Shown here: in pieces, positions 29,889 to 40,328 of the stretch
How the letters are laid out: each line of letters begins with the position of its first letter
Position numbering within the stretch: position 1 is the stretch's first letter
Source: Robertmurraya sp. FSL R5-0851
GTDB taxonomy: Bacteria > Bacillota > Bacilli > Bacillales > Cytobacillaceae
NCBI RefSeq assembly: GCF_038002965.1
Contig: NZ_JBBOOE010000001.1
Location: 1,655,001 to 1,719,000, forward strand
DNA: 64,000 nucleotides
Reading direction: 5' to 3'
Notes under the pieces: generated by a model
Told to the model about the DNA's origin: nothing
Database searches by the model: none
What the model saw: only the letters and a program-made list of their open reading frames with translations
Position numbers and translations under genes: made by a program

Positions 29889-31160
29889 ATGTATCAGCAT
29901 TTCACATTTGGGGAAGCATTAAAGCCGATTGTTCGGCAGGTCGAAGAGCAAATTTTTATGAAGCATCAACAAATTGACCTGACGGTGGAAGCGAATCAGT
30001 TTCGCGTTTTAGAAAGCTATCAACGTCATCAAGTAAGTGATTCACACTTTATCCCTTCAACAGGGTATGGCTATGATGATATTGGTAGAGATACTTTAGA
30101 GAAAATTTATGCCGATGTGTTTGGTGGAGAAGCAGGGCTTGTTCGTCCGCAAATCATCTCCGGGACGCATGCCATTTCCATCGCTTTATTTGGTGTGTTA
30201 AGACCAGGAGATGAGCTCTTGTACATAACGGGAAAACCGTATGATACATTGGAGGAAATAGTAGGGATTCGTGGGAATGGTGTAGGTTCATTAAAGGAAT
30301 TTGGGATATCCTATCAAAGTGTGGACTTAAAAGAGGATGGACAGGTCAATTACGAATATGTAAAAACCATGATCAAACCAAATACAAAAATGATCGGTAT
30401 TCAGCGTTCTAAAGGGTATGCAAATCGACCTTCTTTTACCATTGATCAAATTAGAGAAATGATTGAATTTGTTAAAAATATAAAAGAAGATGTTGTCGTA
30501 TTTGTTGATAATTGTTATGGTGAATTTGTGGAGTTAATGGAGCCTTGTCATGTAGGAGCTGACTTAATGGCAGGCTCCTTAATTAAGAACCCTGGTGGGG
30601 GACTTGCCAAAACCGGTGGGTATATCGTTGGAAAAGAAAAATATGTAGAAGCATGCGCCTATAGGATGACCTCACCAGGTATCGGAGCAGAAGCGGGTGC
30701 CTCTCTTTATAGCCTTCAAGAAATGTACCAAGGTTTCTTTTTAGCTCCGCATGTGGTTGGACAAGCATTAAAGGGTGCGGTTTTTACATCAGCTATTCTT
30801 GATAGATTAGGAATGAACACAAATCCGTCCTGGGACGCAGAACGGACAGATTTAATTCAATCGGTTCAGTTTGATGACAAAGAGAAAATGATTGCCTTTT
30901 GTCAAGCTATTCAATTTGCTTCTCCTATTAATTCACATGTAACGGCATACCCGGCTTATATGCCTGGTTATGAAGATGATGTGATTATGGCTGCGGGAAC
31001 ATTTATTCAAGGAGCGAGCATTGAACTGAGCGCCGATGGACCGATTCGACCACCGTACGTTGCTTATGTACAAGGGGGACTAACTTATTCTCATGTGAAA
31101 TTGGCCATACTGATTGCGTTGAACCGATTAGCAGAAAAACAACTAATTAGTCTCAACTAA
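29889..31160 (+). CDS. ynbB: PLP-dependent protein YnbB (methionine gamma-lyase-like family)
   Basis: This 423-residue fold-type I PLP enzyme belongs to the family often labelled aluminium-resistance or methionine gamma-lyase-related. The lysine in AGSLIKNPGGGLAKTGG probably binds PLP, and FVDNCYGEFVE gives the aspartate for the pyridine ring. The beginning TFGEALKPIVRQVEEQ and the segment SGTHAISIALFGVLRPGDEL are typical. The true substrate is unknown. AGGAGA precedes ATG, 13 bases after hflX. The gene just upstream of glnR is conserved in Bacillus. Confidence 0.9.
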   Translation: MYQHFTFGEALKPIVRQVEEQIFMKHQQIDLTVEANQFRVLESYQRHQVSDSHFIPSTGYGYDDIGRDTLEKIYADVFGGEAGLVRPQIISGTHAISIALFGVLRPGDELLYITGKPYDTLEEIVGIRGNGVGSLKEFGISYQSVDLKEDGQVNYEYVKTMIKPNTKMIGIQRSKGYANRPSFTIDQIREMIEFVKNIKEDVVVFVDNCYGEFVELMEPCHVGADLMAGSLIKNPGGGLAKTGGYIVGKEKYVEACAYRMTSPGIGAEAGASLYSLQEMYQGFFLAPHVVGQALKGAVFTSAILDRLGMNTNPSWDAERTDLIQSVQFDDKEKMIAFCQAIQFASPINSHVTAYPAYMPGYEDDVIMAAGTFIQGASIELSADGPIRPPYVAYVQGGLTYSHVKLAILIALNRLAEKQLISLN

Positions 31161-31210
31161 GTAGATTATGTAGGGTATTTTAATATTTCTCTTTTTCTAC
31201 AAAAATTCCA

Positions 31211-31227
31211 TGTTATATAAACTAACA
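31211..31227 (+). promoter_or_regulatory. GlnR/TnrA operator 1 of glnRA
   Basis: TGTTATATAAACTAACA matches the TGTNAN7TNACA consensus exactly. It sits just upstream of the promoter. Confidence 0.92.
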
Positions 31228-31232
31228 TTATG

Positions 31233-31261
31233 TTGACAGAAAAACTGACATTTCATATAAT
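31233..31261 (+). promoter_or_regulatory. sigma-A promoter of glnRA
   Basis: Perfect TTGACA and TATAAT are spaced 17 bases apart. The -35 lies inside the second GlnR operator, which explains repression. Confidence 0.92.
31234..31250 (+). promoter_or_regulatory. GlnR operator 2 of glnRA
   Basis: TGACAGAAAAACTGACA matches the GlnR box with one mismatch and overlaps the -35 element. Confidence 0.88.
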
Positions 31262-31295
31262 GAAAATATGAAAGAGAGAAATGGAGGGACTACAA

Positions 31296-31703
31296 ATGAG
31301 CGGAAGTGATATCCGTCGTTCCATGCCATTATTTCCAATTGGAATTGTGATGCAGCTTACAGAACTATCTGCAAGACAAATTCGATATTATGAAGAGCAC
31401 CAATTGATCTCTCCGGCTAGAACAGAGGGAAACAGAAGAATGTTTTCTTTGAATGACATTGATCAACTTTTAGAAATAAAAGATCTGATCGAGCAAGGTG
31501 TGAATCTTGCAGGAATTAAGCAAATTTTTTCTGTGAAAGAGCAACAGGTGCTTTCAGAAGAAATGGTGAAGGAAGCAGAGAAAGCAAGACGTGATCTGTC
31601 CGATGATGAGTTACGAAAAATGTTGCGCTCAGAGCTTATGCATGCTGGCCGCTTTAATCGTTCGTCATTGCGCCAAGGTGATATGTCACGCTTTTTCCAC
31701 TAA
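31296..31703 (+). CDS. glnR: nitrogen regulator GlnR
   Basis: GlnR is a MerR-type repressor of glnRA and other nitrogen genes under nitrogen excess. It is activated by feedback-inhibited glutamine synthetase. At 135 residues it equals the B. subtilis protein in length. The winged helix contains [19 protein letters not shown] and [10 protein letters not shown]. An in-frame ATG at 31281 is part of the GGAGGG binding site, so ATG 31296 ([16 protein letters not shown]) is the start. Its own two operators lie upstream. Confidence 0.98.
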   Translation: MSGSDIRRSMPLFPIGIVMQLTELSARQIRYYEEHQLISPARTEGNRRMFSLNDIDQLLEIKDLIEQGVNLAGIKQIFSVKEQQVLSEEMVKEAEKARRDLSDDELRKMLRSELMHAGRFNRSSLRQGDMSRFFH

Positions 31704-31738
31704 TAAAAAGAGATTTACTATTCAAGGGAGGAAACAAA

Positions 31739-33073
31739 ATGGCTAAGTTTACAAGAGATGATATTACAAGAATGGCAGAAGAACAAAATGTAAAGTTTAT
31801 TCGTTTGCAATTCACTGACATCTTAGGAACTATCAAAAACGTGGAGATTCCTATCAGTCAGCTTGAAAAAGCTTTAGACAACAAAATGATGTTTGACGGT
31901 TCTTCTATCGAAGGTTTTGTTCGTATTGAAGAGTCAGACATGTACTTATATCCAGACTTAGACACATGGGTGGTTTTCCCTTGGACAGCTGAAAAAGGTA
32001 AAGTGGCACGTTTAATCTGTGACATCTACAATCCAGATGGAACTCCATTTGCAGGTGACCCACGTAACAACTTAAGAAGAATTATTAAAGAAATGCAAGA
32101 CTTAGGATTTTCTGATTTCAATCTTGGACCTGAGCCAGAATTTTTCTTATTCAAGCTTGACCAAGCTGGAGAACCTACACTTGAATTAAACGACAACGGT
32201 GGATATTTCGACCTTGCTCCAACGGACCTTGGTGAAAACTGCCGTCGTGATATCGTGTTAGAGCTTGAAGAAATGGGCTTTGAAATTGAAGCATCACACC
32301 ATGAGGTTGCTCCAGGACAACACGAAATCGACTTCAAATATGCTGATGCATTAAGCGCTTGTGACCAAATCCAAACGTTCAAGCTTGTTGTTAAAACAAT
32401 TGCACGTAAGCACGGTCTACATGCAACATTCATGCCGAAGCCATTATTCGGAGTAAACGGTTCTGGAATGCACTGTAACGTTTCATTATTCAAAGAAGGC
32501 AAGAACGCATTCTTTGATCCAACTGGAAACCTAGAACTAAGCGACACTGCTCGTCAGTTCATCGCTGGTATCATTAAGCACGCTCCTAACTTTACAGCTG
32601 TAACGAACCCAACTGTAAACTCTTATAAGCGTTTAGTACCTGGTTACGAAGCACCTTGCTACGTTGCATGGTCTGCTAGAAACCGTTCACCGCTAATCCG
32701 TATCCCTGCATCTCGTGGAATTTCCACTCGTGTAGAAGTACGTAGCGTTGACCCTGCTGCTAACCCTTACTTAGCAATGGCTGTATTACTTGCTGCTGGT
32801 CTTGACGGAGTGAAGAACTCTTTAACACCGCCAGCTCCAGTTGACCGTAACATCTACGTTATGAACAAAGAAGAGCGTCAAGCTGTTGGTATCGAAGATC
32901 TACCAGCTACACTTGCTGCTGCTTTAGATAACTTAAAATCAGACGAAACAATGATTACCGCTCTTGGAGAGCATATCTTCGAACACTTCGTGGAAGCAAA
33001 AGAGATCGAGTGGGATATGTTCCGTACACAAGTACATCCATGGGAGCGTGAGCAATACATGTCAATGTATTAA
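31739..33073 (+). CDS. glnA: glutamine synthetase, type I
   Basis: GlnA makes glutamine from glutamate, ammonia and ATP. At 444 residues it is the Gram-positive GSI-alpha type. Motifs seen: [18 protein letters not shown] (holding the Arg used in feedback inhibition), [64 protein letters not shown] and [15 protein letters not shown]. There is no adenylylation-site loop. GGGAGG precedes ATG. It is cotranscribed with glnR (35-base gap). Confidence 0.99.
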   Translation: MAKFTRDDITRMAEEQNVKFIRLQFTDILGTIKNVEIPISQLEKALDNKMMFDGSSIEGFVRIEESDMYLYPDLDTWVVFPWTAEKGKVARLICDIYNPDGTPFAGDPRNNLRRIIKEMQDLGFSDFNLGPEPEFFLFKLDQAGEPTLELNDNGGYFDLAPTDLGENCRRDIVLELEEMGFEIEASHHEVAPGQHEIDFKYADALSACDQIQTFKLVVKTIARKHGLHATFMPKPLFGVNGSGMHCNVSLFKEGKNAFFDPTGNLELSDTARQFIAGIIKHAPNFTAVTNPTVNSYKRLVPGYEAPCYVAWSARNRSPLIRIPASRGISTRVEVRSVDPAANPYLAMAVLLAAGLDGVKNSLTPPAPVDRNIYVMNKEERQAVGIEDLPATLAAALDNLKSDETMITALGEHIFEHFVEAKEIEWDMFRTQVHPWEREQYMSMY

Positions 33074-33085
33074 TCCTTATAAAGA

Positions 33086-33120
33086 AACCCTCAACACTTT
33101 CTGGTGTTGAGGGTTCTTTG
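33086..33120 (+). terminator. terminator after glnA
   Basis: A perfect 12-bp stem, AACCCTCAACAC/GTGTTGAGGGTT, with a 6-base loop is followed by CTTTG. Confidence 0.9.
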
Positions 33121-33206
33121 TATGATTGAATGTAAATGGTGAGGTGGCGTTTATGAATAATAATCTCAATGTTCAGTCGAAGAAAGAGCTTTGATCCATT
33201 GTATGT

Positions 33207-33243
33207 AAAAAAAGAAAGCAAGCATTTATTGATGCTTGCTTTC
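33207..33243 (-). terminator. terminator after lexA
   Basis: On the reverse strand GAAAGCAAGCAT pairs perfectly with ATGCTTGCTTTC, followed by a run of seven T. Confidence 0.9.
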
Positions 33244-33248
33244 CTTTA

Positions 33249-33875
33249 TTAATGAATATGACGATATACTCCGATAACTTTTCCTAGGATAGACACATTT
33301 CGTAGGATAATTGGTGTTAGAGAAGAGTTCTCCGGCTGTAAACGAACATAATCTTTTTCTTTGAAGAATCTCTTAACTGTCGCCTCATCTTCCTCGGTCA
33401 TGGCAACAACGATGTCTCCGTTATTCGCTGTTTGCTGCTGCTTCACGATCACGTAATCTCCATCAAGGATTCCAGCTTCAATCATACTGTCTCCCATAAC
33501 CTCAAGCATAAATACTTGTTCATCCGCGGGGGCAAGGCGTTCCGGGAGAGGAAAATACTCTTCAACATTTTCAATAGCAGTTATAGGTATACCAGCTGTT
33601 ACTTTTCCGACTACAGGAACGTTAACGATATTATATTTTGGTATATTGCTTACCACCTCATCAAGATCCAGAATCTCAATAGCTCTTGGCTTTGTTGGAT
33701 CTCTTCGAATATACCCTTTGCTTTCAAGTCTAGCTAAATGGCCGTGTACGGTTGAGCTTGAAGCTAAACCAACCGCTTCCCCAATTTCACGAACGGAAGG
33801 CGGATAGCCCTTTTGCTTAACTTCTTCTTTTATATATTCTAGTATATCGACCTGACGTTTTGATAGTTTTGTCAT
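33249..33875 (-). CDS. lexA: SOS repressor LexA (DinR)
   Basis: LexA represses DNA-damage genes until RecA filaments cause its self-cleavage. The protein is 208 residues. The N-terminal winged helix contains [20 protein letters not shown]. The cleavage site Ala94-Gly95 is in VTAGIPITA, catalytic Ser130 in [10 protein letters not shown] and Lys168 in ATVKRF. It is divergent from yneA, with LexA boxes between them, so it regulates itself and the neighbours. Confidence 0.98.
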   Translation of the reverse strand: MTKLSKRQVDILEYIKEEVKQKGYPPSVREIGEAVGLASSSTVHGHLARLESKGYIRRDPTKPRAIEILDLDEVVSNIPKYNIVNVPVVGKVTAGIPITAIENVEEYFPLPERLAPADEQVFMLEVMGDSMIEAGILDGDYVIVKQQQTANNGDIVVAMTEEDEATVKRFFKEKDYVRLQPENSSLTPIILRNVSILGKVIGVYRHIH

Positions 33876-33908
33876 ACTTACCGCCCCTCATTGGTTAATC
33901 TTGACTAT

Positions 33909-33937
33909 ATTATAGCATGTTCTACCAGTGCATACAA
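33909..33937 (-). promoter_or_regulatory. sigma-A promoter of lexA
   Basis: On the reverse strand TTGTAT and TATAAT have a 17-base spacer. A LexA box (33935-33948) overlaps the -35. Confidence 0.65.
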
Positions 33938-33948
33938 ACATAAGTTCG
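33935..33948 (-). promoter_or_regulatory. LexA box near lexA
   Basis: CAAACATAAGTTCG (read on +) matches the SOS box at 12 of 14 positions. It overlaps the lexA -35 region. Confidence 0.7.
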
Positions 33949-33956
33949 AATAATTG

Positions 33957-33986
33957 TTGACACAAAACAAATGTTCGGTCTATAAT
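33957..33986 (+). promoter_or_regulatory. sigma-A promoter of yneA
   Basis: Perfect TTGACA and TATAAT are spaced 18 bases apart, with a LexA box in the spacer. Confidence 0.85.
33964..33977 (+). promoter_or_regulatory. LexA box within the yneA promoter
   Basis: AAAACAAATGTTCG matches the SOS box at 12 of 14 positions and lies between the -35 and -10 elements. Confidence 0.8.
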
Positions 33987-33999
33987 AATAACATAAATA

Positions 34000-34013
34000 C
34001 GAACATACATTCT
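34000..34013 (+). promoter_or_regulatory. LexA box downstream of the yneA promoter
   Basis: CGAACATACATTCT keeps the CGAAC half-site intact and has a weak second half. It lies just before the yneA ribosome binding site. Confidence 0.6.
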
Positions 34014-34029
34014 AATAGAGGTGTTTTAC

Positions 34030-35051
<1,022 letters not shown>

Positions 35052-35147
35052 GTTATTCGTACCTCTTTACGCTTCTTCCTTGTCAAAGACTATATCTTTT
35101 AGTAACATGATTTCTATTGGTAAAACTAAAAGTGAAGGAGCAAAGAG

Positions 35148-35381
35148 ATGCTACCGAAGGAAAGAATCGCTAGAATTAATGAACTAGCAAAAAAAGCAAA
35201 AGCTGAAGGGTTAACAGAAGCGGAAGCAAAGGAGCAGTCAAAGCTTCGTAGTGAATATTTACAAATATTTCGATCATCTATGCTAGGAACGCTCGAAGGT
35301 GTAAAAATTATTGATCCTTTGGGCGAGGATGTAACACCTGAAAAGCTTAAGAAACTAAAAAATAGCAAAAAACTACATTAA
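35148..35381 (+). CDS. ynzC: DUF896 protein YnzC
   Basis: This 77-residue charged helical protein (ERIARINELAKKAKAEGLTE, EQSKLRSEYLQIFRSSMLGT) belongs to the YnzC/YmlA-like DUF896 family. B. subtilis YnzC folds as a helical hairpin; its role is unknown. AAGGAG precedes ATG. It stands 114 bases downstream of yneB, with a terminator between, so it may have its own promoter here. Confidence 0.93.
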   Translation: MLPKERIARINELAKKAKAEGLTEAEAKEQSKLRSEYLQIFRSSMLGTLEGVKIIDPLGEDVTPEKLKKLKNSKKLH

Positions 35382-35540
35382 TTTCTAAATTTATTCACCA
35401 GGAAATGATAGAATACACAGAAAATTATAAAATATGTGTTTTTTTCAAAATTTATTTAGCCAATCTGTTGTATAAATAGTAGAGCAGATATAATATTAAA
35501 AAGTGGGATTATTAGATAAAGAATAGGAAGGGTTGAAAAA

Positions 35541-37541
35541 ATGTTTGAACAAAATGATGTACTAGCAATAAACGCAATACGTACTTTATCAATTGATGCG
35601 ATTGAAAAAGCTAATTCCGGTCATCCGGGTATGCCGATGGGTGCTGCTCCAATGGCTTATACATTATGGTCGCGCTTTATGAATCATAATCCTAAAAACC
35701 CAGAGTGGTTTAACCGTGATCGTTTTGTTTTATCTGCAGGGCATGGTTCTGCATTGCTGTATAGTCTTCTTCACTTATCAGGCTATGACGTAACGATGGA
35801 TGATCTTAAGAGCTTCCGTCAATGGGGAAGTAAAACTCCAGGTCATCCTGAATTTGGACATACACCAGGTATAGATGCAACCACTGGACCACTAGGGCAA
35901 GGAATTGCAATGGCAGTTGGTATGGCGATGGCTGAAAGACATTTAGCTGCTACTTATAACAAAGGTAACTACAATGTAGTAGATCATTATACATATAGCA
36001 TTTGTGGTGACGGAGACTTAATGGAAGGTGTTTCTGCTGAAGCTGCTTCACTTGCAGGACATTTAAAACTTGGTCGTCTAGTTGTATTATATGATTCAAA
36101 TGATATCTCTCTTGATGGTGACTTAGACCGTTCATTCTCTGAAAGTGTTGAAAAACGTTTTGATTCATATGGATGGCAATACATTCGTGTAGAGGATGGA
36201 AATAACCTTGAGGAAATTGCAAAAGCAATTGAAGATGCTCAAGGTGATCAACACCGTCCTACACTAATTGAAGTAAAAACTGTAATCGGTTATGGTTCAC
36301 CAAACAAATCTGGTAAATCAGATGTTCATGGTGCCCCACTTGGAGCAAATGAATTAAAGCTAACGAAAGAAGCTTACCAATGGACGTTTGAAGAAGATTT
36401 CCATGTTCCCACAGAAGTATATGATACATTTAATAAATACATTGTGGAAACTGGTGTAAAGAAAGAAAACGAGTGGAACGACATGTTCGCTTCTTATAAA
36501 AATGACTACCCAGAGCTTGCTCAACAGTTATCAGCTGCTATTAAAGGTGAGCTTCCAGAAGGTTGGGACAAGGATCTTCCTGTATATCCTGAAGGAAAAG
36601 CACTTGCTAGCCGTGCATCATCAGGTGAAGCTCTTAATGCAATCGCTAAGAACACGCCTTCATTTATCGGGGGTTCAGCTGACCTTGCTGGTTCTAACAA
36701 AACAATGATTAAAGGTGTAGGTGATTTTACTCCTGAATCGTTTGAAGGTAAGAACATTTGGTTTGGCGTTCGTGAATTTGCGATGGGTGCTGCGTTAAAT
36801 GGTATGGCTCTACATGGTGGAGTAAAGGTATTTGGAGGAACTTTCTTTGTATTCTCTGACTACTTACGTCCAGCTATTAGATTAGCTGCATTAATGGGTC
36901 TTCCTGTAACGTATGTGTTCACTCATGACTCAATTGCAGTTGGGGAAGATGGACCAACACATGAGCCAGTTGAACAGCTTGCTGCATTACGTGCAATGCC
37001 AAACTTAGGTGTTATTCGTCCGGCTGATGGTAATGAAACAGCAGCAGCTTGGAAGCTTGCACTTGAATCAACTGATCTTCCAACAGCTTTAGTGTTAACA
37101 AGACAGGATTTACCTACCATTAAAGACACAGATAAAAATGCATATGAAGGCGTTAAGAAAGGTGCTTATGTTATTTCACCAGCATCTAAAGAACAAGCAG
37201 ATGTATTATTGCTTGCTGCTGGTTCAGAAGTAGGTTTAGCTGTTGAAGCACAAAAAGCACTTGATGCAGAAGGAATTTCAGCTTCAGTAGTAAGTATGCC
37301 TTCATGGGATCGCTTCGAAAAGCAATCTCGTGAATATAAGCAAAGTGTTATTCCTCCAACTGTTAAGAAGCGTTTAGCTATTGAAATGGGATCATCTCTA
37401 GGATGGCATCGTTATGCAGGAGATGAAGGGGAAGTATTAGGAATTGATACATTCGGTGCTTCTGCTCCTGGTGAAAAAATCATGGCAGAATACGGATTTA
37501 CAGTAGAAAATGTAGTTGCTAGAGTTAAGGCTCTATTATAA
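35541..37541 (+). CDS. tkt: transketolase
   Basis: Transketolase moves two-carbon units between sugar phosphates in the pentose phosphate pathway. The protein is 666 residues, the usual length. Motifs: [15 protein letters not shown], the TPP loop [18 protein letters not shown] with the DSNDISLDG strand, the second-domain [14 protein letters not shown] and the C-terminal domain [21 protein letters not shown] precedes ATG. It is followed by a strong terminator and then sirA. Confidence 0.98.
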   Translation: MFEQNDVLAINAIRTLSIDAIEKANSGHPGMPMGAAPMAYTLWSRFMNHNPKNPEWFNRDRFVLSAGHGSALLYSLLHLSGYDVTMDDLKSFRQWGSKTPGHPEFGHTPGIDATTGPLGQGIAMAVGMAMAERHLAATYNKGNYNVVDHYTYSICGDGDLMEGVSAEAASLAGHLKLGRLVVLYDSNDISLDGDLDRSFSESVEKRFDSYGWQYIRVEDGNNLEEIAKAIEDAQGDQHRPTLIEVKTVIGYGSPNKSGKSDVHGAPLGANELKLTKEAYQWTFEEDFHVPTEVYDTFNKYIVETGVKKENEWNDMFASYKNDYPELAQQLSAAIKGELPEGWDKDLPVYPEGKALASRASSGEALNAIAKNTPSFIGGSADLAGSNKTMIKGVGDFTPESFEGKNIWFGVREFAMGAALNGMALHGGVKVFGGTFFVFSDYLRPAIRLAALMGLPVTYVFTHDSIAVGEDGPTHEPVEQLAALRAMPNLGVIRPADGNETAAAWKLALESTDLPTALVLTRQDLPTIKDTDKNAYEGVKKGAYVISPASKEQADVLLLAAGSEVGLAVEAQKALDAEGISASVVSMPSWDRFEKQSREYKQSVIPPTVKKRLAIEMGSSLGWHRYAGDEGEVLGIDTFGASAPGEKIMAEYGFTVENVVARVKALL

Positions 37542-37547
37542 GTTTGA

Positions 37548-37581
37548 AAAGGTTGTTCTAGAAATAGAACAGCCTTTTTTT
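37548..37581 (+). terminator. terminator after tkt
   Basis: AAAGGTTGTTCTA pairs with TAGAACAGCCTTT (one mismatch or G-T) around GAAA, followed by T7. Confidence 0.9.
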
Positions 37582-37712
37582 CATGCATCAAGATCTACGA
37601 CTTTTTCCGACAAAAATAGTGGAAGTTTTTGACGACGTAAGACAAACGTTCTATTTCTACTTCTTTATAATAGAGAGAAATAACATTATTTGGTCAGACG
37701 AGGAGGAGCTTG

Positions 37713-38150
37713 GTGAGAACATATCAGTTGTATTTAATCGATGATGAATTTGCCTCTCATTATTTTGGTAGAGAAAAGATGTTCTTTGATCTGTTTGCTG
37801 AGTATAATGAATCCTTCGGTGAACTGAAAAATATATTAAAAAAACAAATCCAGTTTATTACAAAACCTCTATCGACACTTCGCCTTCAACAATATATTCT
37901 TCAACAACTAGGAAAAAATCAGGATTTTGAACACAAACAGGGGATATACTATATTCAAAATGGACATGTAAGCTCTGCCAAACTAGAGATATTCGAAAAG
38001 CATATTACTATTCATGCATTTGGTAGTTACGATGCGGAGACACTTTTCTTCGAAGTTTTACGTAAAAGTGAAAGCTCATTTTTGGCAATTGACCTCGGAC
38101 ATGAGCGTTACGGGTGGCTCAGACCAATTAAGGAAAGAAAGTTAATTTAA
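37713..38150 (+). CDS. sirA: sporulation inhibitor of replication SirA (YneE)
   Basis: SirA binds domain I of DnaA and blocks new replication rounds during sporulation, under Spo0A control. The protein is 145 residues. The beginning YQLYLIDDEFASHYFGRE and the end AETLFFEVLRKSESSFLAID followed by RYGWLRPIKERK match the family. GTG 37713 is preferred over TTG 37710 because AGGAGG is 6 bases from the former. TATAAT at 37666 has no good -35; an AAGACAAA just upstream could be a weak 0A box. Confidence 0.93.
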   Translation: MRTYQLYLIDDEFASHYFGREKMFFDLFAEYNESFGELKNILKKQIQFITKPLSTLRLQQYILQQLGKNQDFEHKQGIYYIQNGHVSSAKLEIFEKHITIHAFGSYDAETLFFEVLRKSESSFLAIDLGHERYGWLRPIKERKLI

Positions 38151-38237
38151 AATAGGAGAAATTGCACAGCAAATATTGTATAATAGCATTTGGTTTAGTA
38201 CACTGTATGATAGACAACATGAAGGAGGAAGTTTAGT

Positions 38238-38453
38238 ATGTGGACGCATATTCTAGTAGGCGTACTTGCTTTAGCAGCAGGTGTTGCACTAGGTTTTTTC
38301 ATTGCTCGCCGTTACATGATGAGCTACTTAAAGAAAAACCCACCAATCAATGAACAAATGCTAAAAATGATGATGATGCAAATGGGAATGAAACCATCTC
38401 AGAAGAAAATCAATCAAATGATGTCAGCAATGAACAAGCAAACGGGCAAGTAA
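38238..38453 (+). CDS. yneF: UPF0154 membrane protein YneF
   Basis: This 71-residue protein has one N-terminal membrane helix (about 5-24, [20 protein letters not shown]) and a Met-rich cytoplasmic tail ([20 protein letters not shown]). It belongs to UPF0154; function is unknown. GAAGGAGG precedes ATG. The order tkt-sirA-yneF is conserved. Confidence 0.95.
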   Translation: MWTHILVGVLALAAGVALGFFIARRYMMSYLKKNPPINEQMLKMMMMQMGMKPSQKKINQMMSAMNKQTGK

Positions 38454-38516
38454 TTTGTCACGGACAAGCCCTGTACATAGGCTTATGTTTTGATTGACTC
38501 AATCCCAAATAAAGAC

Positions 38517-38555
38517 CACCTTTTCTGCACAAACAAACAGAAAAGGTGTTTTTTT
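38517..38555. terminator. terminator between yneF and the gene remnant
   Basis: A perfect 11-bp stem, CACCTTTTCTG/CAGAAAAGGTG, is followed by T7 on the plus strand. It also overlaps the stop codon of the reverse-strand remnant. Confidence 0.85.
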
Positions 38556-38850
38556 ATTCTGCTGAATTTTTTTCCTTTTTTCGCCTCTTCCTTATCGGAG
38601 GTTCTTTATAAGTTAAGCTATGGACTTCAGTTCGAATAATGTTTTTAAGAAAATGCTCTAAGAAGGGATAGACTCTACCTGTATAGTCCTCTAATGATTT
38701 ACATTCATAATGTGCAGGTAGGTAGACACTATATTTACATGTAACCTCATATGCGGGTCTATTATATTGATCAGCAATTTCTTTGTAGCTGAATCAATTT
38801 CATAATTGCCTTCTTTTAAAAAAGTCGAGAAAATCCCTAATGAGAAATTG
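38554..38850 (-). pseudogene. 3' remnant of an unidentified gene, frameshifted
   Basis: On the reverse strand one frame ends in a coding-like stretch (YEVTCKYSVYLPAHYECKS, YTGRVYPFLEHFLKNIIRTE, then a Lys/Arg-rich tail) stopping at 38554. Upstream, a stop interrupts this frame near 38790, but another frame continues with sense-like sequence (KYNFSLGIFSTFLKEGNYEI). This points to a frameshift near 38770-38790. The 5' part is missing where the transposase gene begins. I do not recognise the protein. No start codon or binding site remains. Confidence 0.6.
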
Positions 38851-38863
38851 TACTTTTTTAAAA

Positions 38864-40219
38864 TTAAGCTACTTGTTTTTGTTGGATTTCCATTTGTTTT
38901 CTAATACGGTCTACAGCTAATTTTGAAGCATTGTAAACAAGTGTGACAAAATCAAAATGAAGTTTTGCTTTTTTTCCCTTTCGATGACGGACATTACCTA
39001 ATTGGAAAAATTCTTTCAAATACGCATTTACCCGTTCAACAGCTGTTCTTTCTGCGAAAAGGGTTTTCCATTTTTCTGAACCTCGTGCTGGTGCTGTGTA
39101 TTTTCTGAGGTCTGTTTCGATTCTGACTTTATAGACTTTTTGACATAACGAGTCTTTTGCTAAAGGACAATCTTTACACTCTTTTGGCCGAACAAATTTT
39201 AAAGATTTATATGTCTTGTCATAGCTATCATAGCGGTACGAGTGCTCTCTGACGCAAGTAGGAGCGAAATGTTGATCATAACCAACTATTTCACCTTCAC
39301 CACGTTTGTTATAAGCGATAATGGAGTGAGCATCCATCCGAAAAAGTTGTTGATAGATTGGAACAAAATCATAGCCTGCATCCATGGAGCCATACTGAAT
39401 AGAAAGCGGAAGTTGTTGAATACCCTTTAAAAGAGGTATCGCAGCCTTGCCATCATTCAAGTTACCAGAACTCATAATGGATTGAAGAATATATTGACTC
39501 TTCGAGCCAACCGCAAGGTGGGCTTTGTATCCATACCAGAACTCGTTTTTTCCTTCGCTGTTTTTCTTAATCCCCCATGCGGGTTCTACAGGCATTTCTG
39601 AGCGGAGCTCTTCTAGGGAAACATCAAGTTGGGCGGAAATAGGCTTTTCGTAAAGAGTCATATTCAGCTGTTCTTCGAGTTTTTGTTGATCAAATTGTTC
39701 TTTTTCTTCTTTCTTTTTACGGCCACGCTTTTTCGGTTCTGGTTTTGGTTTTTTTTCTTGGGCAGGTGCATGATCCCTTGCTTCAAAATGTGTGGCATCA
39801 ATCGCTATGTTTTCATCATTAACAAAACCTTCTTCAATGGCATGAAGAAGAATGGATTCCTTAGTTTTCTCAATGGCGTTTGTTTCTGATAGCTTCTCAA
39901 TTAAACGGGAATATGAAGCTTCAGAAGGAATCTGATCCGAAACTAAAAATCCGCATTCAAGACGAAAGATAAAATCATGTTTAAGTCTTTTAATAAGATC
40001 CTTGATTGTAGGAATACGCTCGATAAATCTAGCCACCAAAGAATAGATCATCGCAGAGTAATTCAACTCTGTTGGAGCACCTAACCAGGATTTTTTTGAG
40101 ACGGCAAAAACAGCAGTGTCCATGTCAATAGTTGAGAAAATGGCATTATATCGTTGGGTAGGTTCTAGATCGAATAAATCTTGAATGCTAAATAGGCTTC
40201 CTTGTCTTATAATAGGCAT
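38864..40219 (-). CDS. DDE transposase, IS1182-like
   Basis: This 451-residue protein has an N-terminal domain of the DUF772/IS5-IS1182 type (MPIIRQGSLFSIQDLFDLEP, YSAMIYSLVARFIERIP). Catalytic residues are D141 (IAIDATHFEARD), the Asp in YGSMDAGYDFVPIY and the Glu in AERTAVERVNAYLKE. A Cys-containing segment (ECKDCPLAKDSLC) and a basic Pro/Lys-rich insert (about 152-175) are notable. The frame is open to a GTG at 40258, but GGAGGA lies 9 bases before ATG 40219. It is unbroken. Family assignment is from motifs, not a search. Confidence 0.85.
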   Translation of the reverse strand: MPIIRQGSLFSIQDLFDLEPTQRYNAIFSTIDMDTAVFAVSKKSWLGAPTELNYSAMIYSLVARFIERIPTIKDLIKRLKHDFIFRLECGFLVSDQIPSEASYSRLIEKLSETNAIEKTKESILLHAIEEGFVNDENIAIDATHFEARDHAPAQEKKPKPEPKKRGRKKKEEKEQFDQQKLEEQLNMTLYEKPISAQLDVSLEELRSEMPVEPAWGIKKNSEGKNEFWYGYKAHLAVGSKSQYILQSIMSSGNLNDGKAAIPLLKGIQQLPLSIQYGSMDAGYDFVPIYQQLFRMDAHSIIAYNKRGEGEIVGYDQHFAPTCVREHSYRYDSYDKTYKSLKFVRPKECKDCPLAKDSLCQKVYKVRIETDLRKYTAPARGSEKWKTLFAERTAVERVNAYLKEFFQLGNVRHRKGKKAKLHFDFVTLVYNASKLAVDRIRKQMEIQQKQVA

Positions 40220-40302
40220 AGGGAGTCTTCCTCCAGTCGTTAGAGTTGGTTTGGTCACTTACTCATTTCGACATTTGGGGAGGTACTCCTTTTTTAGTAT
40301 CT

Positions 40303-40328
40303 AAAAAACCTTGAGCCCGTAGGGCTCA
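40303..40328 (-). terminator. hairpin with T-run upstream of the transposase gene
   Basis: On the reverse strand TGAGCCC-TAC-GGGCTCA is followed by AGG and six T. It would stop outside transcription from entering the transposase gene. The rest of 40329-40571 has no gene; ATTATA at 40489 may be a reverse-strand -10. Confidence 0.7.

Larger units (their letters stand above)
38850..40328 (-). mobile_element. second insertion sequence, ends not resolved
   Basis: The stretch holds one intact transposase gene on the reverse strand. I could not find convincing terminal inverted repeats or a target duplication. A weak AT-rich inverted match (TTTTTTA near 38845 and near 40304) is not enough. The limits given run from the remnant to the hairpin upstream of the gene and are approximate. 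Confidence 0.55.

Noticed and set aside
32026..32547. 173-residue reverse-strand open frame
   Set aside because: It is entirely antisense to glnA; typical shadow of a highly conserved, codon-biased gene.
33153..33194. 13-codon frame with a good binding site (GGTGAGGTGG) between glnA and lexA
   Set aside because: It is too short to claim as a gene. It could be a remnant of a small basic protein gene, but nothing further supports it.
38840..40310. Terminal inverted repeats of the second insertion sequence at TTTTTTA motifs
   Set aside because: The match is short and AT-rich and no flanking duplication was found, so it may be chance.
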